64,000 bases of DNA, taken from Siphonodentalium dalli. Its lineage: Eukaryota > Mollusca > Scaphopoda > Gadilida > Siphonodentaliidae. Of this stretch, positions 55,837 through 64,000 are shown in pieces (the first letter of the stretch is position 1; each line of letters opens with the position of its first letter). Location of the stretch: the NCBI GenBank assembly GCA_032622095.1, contig CP136062.1:200733828-200797827 (forward strand), given 5' to 3'. Below the pieces are notes generated by a model that made no database searches, was not told the DNA's origin, and was given only the letters and a program-made list of their open reading frames with translations. The translations under genes and the position numbers were made by a program.

Positions 55837-56281
55837 AGGTACTCAATCCGAATTAGCGCTCGCAAATTACTATTTCCTTGGCTTCGGGGGTAAAAAATAT
55901 TTGATTCGAGTCGATGAACCCACCCATCAAAGCTAGGAGTGATCAGATATCGATGTTTGAAATCTATTATTTGAATTTTAAGCGGCCCAGTAAATTAACT
56001 GTCGACGAGAAGAACTTATCTGACAATATTGCGGATGAAGATAGATAACTCTAAAATCCAGTGGCTTTTTTGTGTCAGATATTTGACAACTGCCAAAATT
56101 TCGTTGAACAAAACGTTGATAAATAACAGGTTTTGGGCAATTTTATACTATAGTTGATTGTGGTTAGAATTATTGTTTTGGCAATTAATCGATTCTGATA
56201 ACTGAAGCGTATTTTGAAGAAATGTTGTTGTTGTTGTATCTTGATGATATGGGGACCCTCTGATCGGATTGAGTACCTTTA
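55833..56281 (+). mobile_element. Family K MITE, copy K3, abutting A8
   Basis: Begins with the same TTAA that ends A8: TTAA-AGGTACTCAATCCGAATT ... GATCGGATTGAGTACCTTTA. The right TTAA is mutated to TTTA. Confidence 0.88.
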
Positions 56282-58091
56282 TATGGTTATGTAGAAACTA
56301 GTCTCAAATAGTGCCATATTAGGCATATTTCGTTTTGAAATACGTCCACATGGAACCCATTTCAACCTCCAGATAGGCTCATGTTGAGCTTATGACACAG
56401 GAGACCAGGCTACTCCATATGTGGATTTATCAGAGCACAAAGAACTAGTCTAATTACCGTCTTCCTTATCCTATTGTTGTCTACTTTGACACACGGGTGG
56501 AACCATTTCCTGAGGATAGGATATTTTATGCAAGAAAACCAATGTCAGAAATGGTAACGCGCTCAAGATCATATATTATTTACCCATGATTGTAATTATA
56601 GAATATTATTACAACAATTATATATGGCTTATCACTGAAGGTTTCTCGTGCATCTCACCAGAATTCCCAACTACACCTTTTACCGGACTCGGCCTACGGG
56701 TCGCAGTTCGACTTTTAAATCCGTCCCAAAAATTCCCATTTCTATAAATAAAACCCCAGCGCCCAGCAATACCAAGAATCTCTAGATTAGTATACACGCG
56801 GAGCGCGGAATAACCCGCATGGCTTGATGTATCTATCCTTATTTGAACTTTTGTATTTATGCATGTATAAACTTCTAATATATGATATTCTACAAATAAT
56901 ATTGTTTACACTAACTTAAAATTTCATTTGAATCACACGAAAGTATATATTATCTTAATACCAGGACAGACGAAAGAACGAACAAGAGTATGTGTCGTAA
57001 GATATGTGCAATAATTGGACACCTTTCGCATAATGAAATATTGATAAGAATTACGAACAGGGTACCGCGTCACTAGAATTTGTGTTCTTTAAATCATGTG
57101 TTGTTTGTCGTATCCGCAGTTTCGATTACGGTTTCGAGAATCCAAATTGGACCCGCGAGTATTGCATGAAACCATCGAGCCAACCACTGACTACGAGCTG
57201 ATAACAACATGATTAACAACAAAATAATCACGGCAAACAAAACCATATCACCTTACTGCGAGTGGCAAAACGTTTGAACGGCACTATTTCCTCACAAACT
57301 GACTCGTATAGTCGTTAATTCTGCGAAAAGGTTTTTGGACCGTCTGAAAAAATTACGATTACTATTAGCTATTCGTAATTCTTATCAGTAGTAGTTCATT
57401 ATACGAACGGTACGTGTCAATTCAGTGAGTAAGATACAACGAAAGATAGGGTGAATGGGACTCAACCCATCATAATGTAGAGTTACCTTCCCTGGTCAAA
57501 ACAATTCGCACGAAAAGAGAGACGAACGTCGTAGCGCAAATTCACGCTTACCAGGAAGGGTAACTGTGCGAGACATGTGACAGTCAGGGGTTCATCGTGA
57601 GTGAACGAGTGAATGAACTAACCAATGTATATGTTTAATTATGTACGCATCACCTCGATTTGTTGAATAAACCTGCATCACAATTTCTCCACAAACTTGG
57701 TACCTTGCTGTTGAATATGGTTATATCAAAATCACGAGATGAAAAAAAATTACAATGCCCATTCAACAGGGCCATGAACATACGTCACCAATCAGGTATC
57801 TAACCCAAAGCGGTTTTTATTTTTAAAACATTTAAAACATATATAAAATCGGGATAAATTAGTTCATGAGCTGCAGAAATTTACAATTCGTATTCAAAAA
57901 TCAGTAATCGTTAAAAATTTATAACTGAAATTTTAAGGAAAATTGCTATGGATTGTGCCCCAATTTTGAACATCAAACACACGTCAACCATTTAATAGAT
58001 GGTCGCAGAAACATAACATCCCTTTCACTCGTTGTTACAATAACCCATGCAACAAATGTGTAGTTTATCCACAGCATGATTTCCAGATAGC
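56282..58091. other. Upstream region, no gene recognised
   Basis: 56510-56580 resembles 48640-48710 (CAAGAAAACCA...GTCAGAAATGGTAA). Degraded inverted repeat around 57010-57420 (GATAAGAATTACGAA / TTCGTAATTCTTATC) and a shorter one at 57481-57562 (GTTACCTTCCCTGGT / ACCAGGAAGGGTAAC). Confidence 0.55.
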
Positions 58092-58096
58092 AGCTA

Positions 58097-58170
58097 CACG
58101 CCCGATAACCCTATAGGCTGGTGGCTGTGGGTAGGCATATTGCTGTAGTGATATTGCGTGGCGGGTTTCT
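58097..58170. repeat. Left terminal inverted repeat of the 3.82-kb element
   Basis: CACGCCCGATAACCCTATAG then GCTGGTGGCTGTGGGTAGGC and ATATTGCTGTAGTGATATTG. Confidence 0.9.
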
Positions 58171-59296
58171 CAACCAAGGTATGTTTTAGATTATAATTGA
58201 TCAAATGCGCTGTAAAAGTTCAGATTTGTTTATCACGTCAGATGCAGTAATGTCTGATTTATAAGTTGAACCTCTTGGTAACAATTTGGCATTGTAGAAT
58301 ACGTTGTTTGAAGACAAAATATCTCGGATTTTGTCGACTTTTTCAAACTTTCAAAGTAAACAAACTCCCAAATTTGCTCAGCATGTCGATTTGTAAGTTA
58401 TTTTCGTGGATACATGTGGTATAGTATCTCAGTGACAAGACAAACATGACTGCGAACTCAAATAATGCATTTTCAGTTAAAAAAAGCTATTTGACATACT
58501 GTCCCGTCAATATTTTGTGGTAGGCATATTGAATAGCCAAACACCGAGAGGATAGACATATGGCAAACACAGATACGCATGTAGCACTATGATCAATAGT
58601 GGTTTTAGTCTGAGAAAAACGCTTTTGTGATGCTATATTATTCACAGTGTTGTAAATTCACATCGTCCATGCGTCAGGAAACAAACACTAATTATTTCCA
58701 AAAACTAAATACTGGCAGTTGTAATGTAAAACGTTTTAACTGTGACAAACTTGCAAAATGGGGTTTTAATTGAAAATGGGGAAAGTATAGCCCAAACTAT
58801 TCAGCATATTTTAATGTAAAAAAAATGAGCCATGCCAGCTTTGTGCAGTTTTCAGGCTGAATGGTCATGGTCCACTACATATAGATAATATAGCTACCAT
58901 TTATAGCCGGTTTTATTTTTGGCGTTCTGCGAAAGAATGGGGTTCATATATTTCATATTTGTTGTTTTCTCTTCGACCACAACGATTCATGTCACGCCGG
59001 TTTATGGAATATAAACCGCACACAAATAAATAACAGTATACGATGCTATTAACAATAATTCAATGTCCCGCCAATGCTAAATGTAGCTAATAGTTATACA
59101 TAATTTTATGTGGTATCAATATAGGTAAAGACATTGGGCTCAGAGAAATATCAGGTGCGAAAATTAGGGTACGCTAGAGCCTAGAACCTGTATAGCTAGA
59201 GCATACATATAGTGGACCTGGACCATGACCCAGTTATGCCGCATATACATAAACAGTAGCACCGAGCAGTAATACAAATGTGTGTGGGGCGTTAAC

Positions 59297-59797
59297 TTAA
59301 AGGCACGTGAGGCCTTAGTTGTCGAAAAATATTTATATTTGTTCCAATCACCGTAAACAGAAAAACATTAAAACGCATACAGTTTCGTTCATATATACCA
59401 TGACCATCGCGTAAACAGCATGTTATCATACATATTTACTATATTTTACCTAAGCAAGAGCCTGATTGTGTACAGAAGACAGCACAATGCTGCTGCTAAT
59501 CACACACAAATGGCATAAACGCTCTGTATTCGTTCCATATAAGGAATTCACCGACAAAGAACGCTCTTTATGTTTACCATCATAATATAAACAAACACCA
59601 GAAAAGTTACTTTTTATGCTTTTGTTTACATAACAATGGTCAAATATATGACAATAACATACTGTTTATGCGATATTTCTTATTTGTATACGGACAAAGT
59701 CTGTCTACATTTTATTGTTCTTTCTGTTTGTGGCGGTTTTTGACTGGTGGAAATATTTTCACAGGATACCCACCGCCAAGGCCAACCGTACCTTTAA
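59297..59797 (+). mobile_element. Family G element, copy G3
   Basis: TTAA-AGGCACGTGAGGCCTTAG ... CCAAGGCCAACCGTACCT-TTAA. Inside the 3.82-kb element. Confidence 0.88.
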
Positions 59798-60152
59798 TTG
59801 AGTGAGCGCTGTTGTCTCATGGGCTATATATAGGAGGAATCGCCGTGAGATTTCGTGTGCATTTATAGTGGTAAATGTTTTTGTCAAGACCGTGGGGCAG
59901 GTTTTTGGGTGCGTCTAAAATTCACCGAGTACGATATCATATCGGAGAAATGATCACCTCAGAAAAAAAACATCGAGTTGTCATCGCGGGATGATTTCAG
60001 ATTTTCTGACATTTAAATCTAAGATTCTGCTTCTAAATGCAGAAATTTGTCAATAAATCTGATAAAATGTATTAAAACTTAGAAATAATTAGTATTTATT
60101 CAGTTTATTATGAAATAATAGCACAAATTTGAGCGGGTTTTGCAACTTCCGT

Positions 60153-60654
60153 TTAAAGCTACGGTTGGCCTTGGCGGTGGGTATCCTGTGAAAATATTTC
60201 CACCCGTCAAAAACCGCCACAAACAGAAAGAACAACAAAATGTAGACAGACTTTGTCCGTATACAAATATGAAATATCACATAAACAGTATGTTATTGTC
60301 ATATTTTTGACCATTGTTATGTAAACAAAAGCATAAAAATTAACTTTTCTGGTGTTTGTTTATATTATGATGGTAAACATAAAGAGCATTCTTTGTGGGT
60401 GAATTCCTGATATGGAACGAATAAAGAGCGTTTATGCCATTTGTGTGTGATTAGCCAGCAGCATTGTGTTGTCTTCTGTAACACAATCAGGCTCTTGCTT
60501 AGGTAAAATATAGTAAATCTTTATGATAACATGCTGTTTACGCGATGGTCATGGTATATATGAACGAAACTGTATGCGTTTTAATGTTTTTCTGTTTACG
60601 GTGATTGGAACAAATATGAATATTTTCGACAACTAAGGCCTCACGTGCCTTTAA
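60153..60654 (-). mobile_element. Family G element, copy G4 (inverted)
   Basis: TTAA-AGCTACGGTTGGCCTTGG ... CTAAGGCCTCACGTGCCT-TTAA. Near-identical inverse of G3, 355 bp away, so the pair can form a 500-bp hairpin. Confidence 0.9.
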
Positions 60655-61843
60655 ACTGTAATGCATATCTCAGAAATGGTTGACGTTAGAAGGCCATTAG
60701 TGAAAGAGCCGACACTTTGTACCTATACTTCGTACCCAACCTGCCCCACGGTATTGACAAAAAATGCCAACCATTTATAGTGGTCCAATTGTATTTATAT
60801 CTGACTCAGGCTGACTAATATACTAGTTCCAATAAATATAGTGTTATTGTAGGTTGCCAAACACGCAAGTAAAATTATATATTTATTACACACCTATTGT
60901 GTTAATTTTCTTATATTGAGCAGTGTAGCCCATACAATATATTTACCAACGTATTCAACACGTATTCAATACGGAAAACGTCGACGTCACGAGTCACAAA
61001 TTACGTCAACTTTATTTTTTGCACAAGAACTACAAACGTTATTAATATAGTCGCCTATCAGTTTGATAAAAATGGCTATAAATTACGACAGAAACGAATC
61101 AATAAACGCTCAATCTCGATGTTGAATAGTTCTAGTGGGTGTGTAATAAAACACAACCACACATTATGTGTGCGTGGTGAGAAAATTAAATTATGCTGCA
61201 AGTTACAACTCGCGCCCCATCGTTGTAACGTTGTAACATTCCGCGTAACAAACTCGTGCGTTAATTTTCACGTCATGCACACATATGTGTGGTTCTGTCT
61301 ATTTTTTATGAATGAATAATCATTCCAGAGTGTATTTATAAAAGAATATATGCCAGAAGTTGCATATTGTTGGCTTTAAAGTGCTAAATTGGAGCTTGGT
61401 CAATATTTACCACGTGCCTATCAACAATGCCACTTGCCTATCATAACAAGTTTGTGCTTTGCCATGAGCCTATCTGCGGAGGCAATATGCCTGTCATAAA
61501 TTTGTGATATGACACTCAGGAAAATCGATATTTTTTCACGAAAAATATGTCTTTTATTGTGGATTTTGATTTCATTGTATCAATGGATTGTGCATCTAGT
61601 GACATGTGTACATGAAGCCTACATATCGATATTTCTACCATTTATATTAGGTAGTTTCTTTGATAACTGACAAAAACCGGTTGTAAAATTCGACAAATTA
61701 AGTAATAAAAAATATATCTAAAGGCACACGGCTATCACAAATGGTGTATGAATACACCAGTCATGGTCCTATCTAATGCCATAAGCGTTCTCGCCGGTGT
61801 GTTCCAGAATTTATGATTTTCCTCAAATTCTGAGCACACGTGT

Positions 61844-61916
61844 GAAAACCGCCACACAATATCACTACAGCAATATGCCTACCCACAGCCACCAGCCTAT
61901 AGGGTTATCGGGCGTG
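61844..61916. repeat. Right terminal inverted repeat of the 3.82-kb element
   Basis: Inverse of 58097-58170, ending GGGTTATCGGGCGTG. Inward (61400-61500) lie four GCCTATC/GCCTGTC words that echo the GTAGGCATA words near the left end. Confidence 0.9.
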
Positions 61917-61921
61917 AGCTA

Positions 61922-63063
61922 TAGTCCAAACATCTGAAGAGACGGTTTAGAGAGTAAATTGGTGACAAATTGGTTCCTGACCCTGTTCAAGTTGAATGTT
62001 GATATTACTATTGCCATTTAATCGCACTGTATGTGTAATGGTATTGGAGATCTAGATTAATGCTCCCAGAAGCGTTACCTGCATTATGTTTTTTATCTGG
62101 TGATGACGACAGCGAATTGACACCTAAAATAAAGAAGCGTGTACCTGTATCGTTATTATCTATTATTATCTATAACGCAACTGCCATTTCATCTTGCGTT
62201 TATACCAAATAGTCAAGACCATGCATTTCATGATGGTCACACTGACGGTAACGTAAACCATCGTTACACGACTGTAAATAAAATAATTATAAGCGGATAA
62301 ATTATATTTGACCAATCAGCGATTGAGTCCGCCGTTGGTTGCATTGAAAATTACGACGCCATCTTTGTCGATACTAATTTGGATATCCGTGTTTTCCAAC
62401 AATTATTTTGTTGGTAAATAATTATTTACTGACCTTGTGATTTGTGGACTGCTGTTGGAAATTTATTCACCATTATGGTGTAAATATTACTAATCATTCC
62501 AAAGAATCTTTCATAAATTTACAAATGTTTTTATGCATATAAGTATGCGAGGAAGAATTCTGAGAGGTAAGAAGAGGATTCGCCATCAAGTGATAGATTT
62601 GAAACGATCTCCTCGAGATTATGACAGCTTCTTTCATTTGCTTTACATTCATTACATTTTTTCCCCACATTTATATAGACGTGAAAAATATGTTCTTTTG
62701 TGTTATTCAGGTGGAAGCGGGAAGGGATGAGTGATAGAAAAGTCAGTCTCGGTGAAGAATGAATTCCAGTTTGTGATTGAAAATTATATACAAACCAGAT
62801 GAAAATTAAGAACAAAACACGTCGGTACCTCAAAACAAGCAATGTTCACTGTTTATTACACCGGATAAGTTTATAATACAATGTTTTAGAGCTTCCTCTT
62901 TCAAATGGTATATAATATGGCATATCTTTTATATATGTGATCTGGGGGTTCGAAAATTAAGTGGGCCTTTAAGGCAAATATCGAGTGTAAATAACAGGCA
63001 ATTACATAGTTCTCGTTACCCATGCAGTAAACAGCGGGCAAATACATCTTACAAGTAGTATGT
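61922..63063. other. Upstream region, no gene recognised
   Basis: AT-rich. The overlapping open frames at 62531-62842 (minus) and 62533-62730 (plus) have no recognisable domain. Near 62815 the words AAAACACGTCGGTACCTCAA recur at 63350. Confidence 0.5.
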
Positions 63064-63179
63064 CATTATAGCCTAGCACATTATACCTTCGACTAAGATG
63101 TCATTTTAGCCCAGCACATTATACCCTCGACTACAGATTTCATTATAGCCCAGCACATTATACCCTCGACTACAGATTT
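63064..63179. repeat. Minisatellite, 38-39 bp unit x3
   Basis: Three units of CATTATAGCCCAGCACATTA TACCCTCGACTACAGATTT with few differences. Confidence 0.93.
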
Positions 63180-63299
63180 TCTGAACAAATTGCCAAGCAA
63201 ATTTGCGAGCGTGTTAACGTATCTTAAGTTGGTGTCAAATGGGATAATATGCTAGTTAGGGGATAAACGTACATGTGGTGAGTTGGTTATTCGGAGATT

Positions 63300-63416
63300 A
63301 GAGCATGAAACAGTTTGTGAATGAGCCGGCTTGTCGGTGAAATTAAGCATAAAAACACGTCGGCACCTCAACACACCCGCTTGTCGGCGAATTCACAAAT
63401 TGTTTTCATGCTCGAA
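63300..63416. repeat. Imperfect hairpin
   Basis: GAGCATGAAACAGTTTGTGA ATGAGCC and GGCGAATTCACAAATTGTTTTCATGCTC are inverted, with a centre containing AAAACACGTCGGCACCTCAA. Confidence 0.7.
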
Positions 63417-64000
63417 TCCAAGAATATACAACGAAACAGAGTACGTTTATCACCATTGTAATTAAATCCACCAACAGATTTAAAATAAACTTCACGAAAA
63501 ACACTTGTTATGGACATCACATGGATTGATGTGAGATATACTTTTTGCGGTGAGCAACTCTCTGGGTATGTTACATGGGGTTAATCGTAACAGCGCCAGA
63601 ACATCTTCCTGTTAACCGCATCTATAGAAAACAACGTTACGTTTTACTCGATTACGCGTCTCATGGCAGCACAGTTGCGTATTTTACGCGCGCTGCCAAT
63701 GACACCGTGCTCCGTTCAGAATGTTTATTGCGATCAGTGACCGATGATTGGTGAATCGAAAACTAAAATTAACAGCCCTCGGCTAACCATAATATGCAAA
63801 TATTCAAATTGAAATACAATTGATAATAATAACTGATAAACGGGTAGAAGATCATACTAACTAAATTTTGTAAGATAGTCCACGAATATTTCAAATCCAC
63901 CAATAGATTCAATATGAGACTATGAGTTCATAGTGAATACATGTCATATGATTTAATGTTACATCTTTGTATCCGAGTCCACCTATAACTGCTCAAATCC
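63417..64000. other. Right edge, no gene recognised
   Basis: A somewhat more GC-rich stretch at 63590-63730 (TACGCGTCTC, TTTTACGCGCGCTGCC) but no open frame, island or promoter that I can support. Confidence 0.45.

Larger units (their letters stand above)
58097..61916. mobile_element. 3.82-kb non-autonomous DNA transposon with 71-bp terminal inverted repeats
   Basis: Ends CACGCCCGATAACCCTATAG... are repeated inverted over about 71-74 bp with one or two mismatches (58097-58170, 61844-61916). Direct flanks AGCTA (58092-58096, 61917-61921) form a 5-bp target duplication. The interior has no open frame above 70 codons and itself hosts family G elements. CAC-starting ends with a 5-bp duplication are compatible with a Transib-like mover, but the heptamer is not canonical, so the family is unassigned. 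Confidence 0.85.

Noticed and set aside
62531..62842. Possible upstream exon of the channel on the minus strand
   Set aside because: No similarity to CNG N-termini and no acceptor/donor pair with the phase required by the exon at 53569.

Overview
The window looks like animal nuclear DNA: AT-rich, almost all non-coding, one long split gene, and dense families of inverted-repeat transposons. The repeat style (runs of TCCGTCCGTCCGTC followed by degenerate 'ataacttt...' units, a 'GGTTTAATGTCGCTTTTAGC' repeat, TTAA-flanked MITEs, a DIRS retrotransposon) suggests a mollusc or another lophotrochozoan. That placement is an inference from memory of such genomes, not a search result.

The one host gene I can reconstruct lies on the minus strand from about 53.57 kb down to its stop at 7.863 kb. 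Sixteen exons, all with GT..AG boundaries and all phase-consistent, encode 836 residues of a cyclic-nucleotide-gated (CNG) cation channel: a linker before S1, S1-S2, S3-S4, S5, pore and S6, C-linker, cyclic-nucleotide-binding domain, and a long acidic/charged tail. The pore reads TSIGNNP, without the acidic residue of CNGA channels, which fits a CNGL/CNGB-like subunit. The N-terminus lies upstream of 53.57 kb and was not found.

Layout. 1-5.5 kb: a 2.9-kb tandem duplication with 93-bp foldbacks, then the first TTAA-type MITE. 5.5-7.9 kb: 3' flank of the channel gene. 7.9-53.6 kb: the channel gene, whose introns hold at least eight TTAA MITEs (families A, C, G, K), two MITEs with GTGACCCGCCAT ends (family B), nine TA-flanked CAGTAATGCCC hairpins (family H; one of them, 23.35-25.26 kb, is split by a hAT element with an 8-bp target duplication and a BED-finger remnant), a truncated L2/CR1-like LINE (8.66-9.32 kb), a structurally complete but mutated DIRS retrotransposon (29.17-34.30 kb, opposite strand), large foldbacks (11.6-12.5, 25.3-26.05, 51.75-52.58 kb) and minisatellites. 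53.6-64 kb: upstream region or 5' intron with more family A, G and K elements and a 3.82-kb element with 71-bp terminal inverted repeats and a 5-bp target duplication (58.097-61.916 kb).

The most unusual pattern is a 69-bp palindrome (GCCAATGCATTCTC...GAGAATGCATTGGC) that recurs as an apparent interchangeable internal module inside at least four element families whose terminal repeats are unrelated to one another. No tRNA, rRNA, CRISPR array or second convincing host gene was seen.
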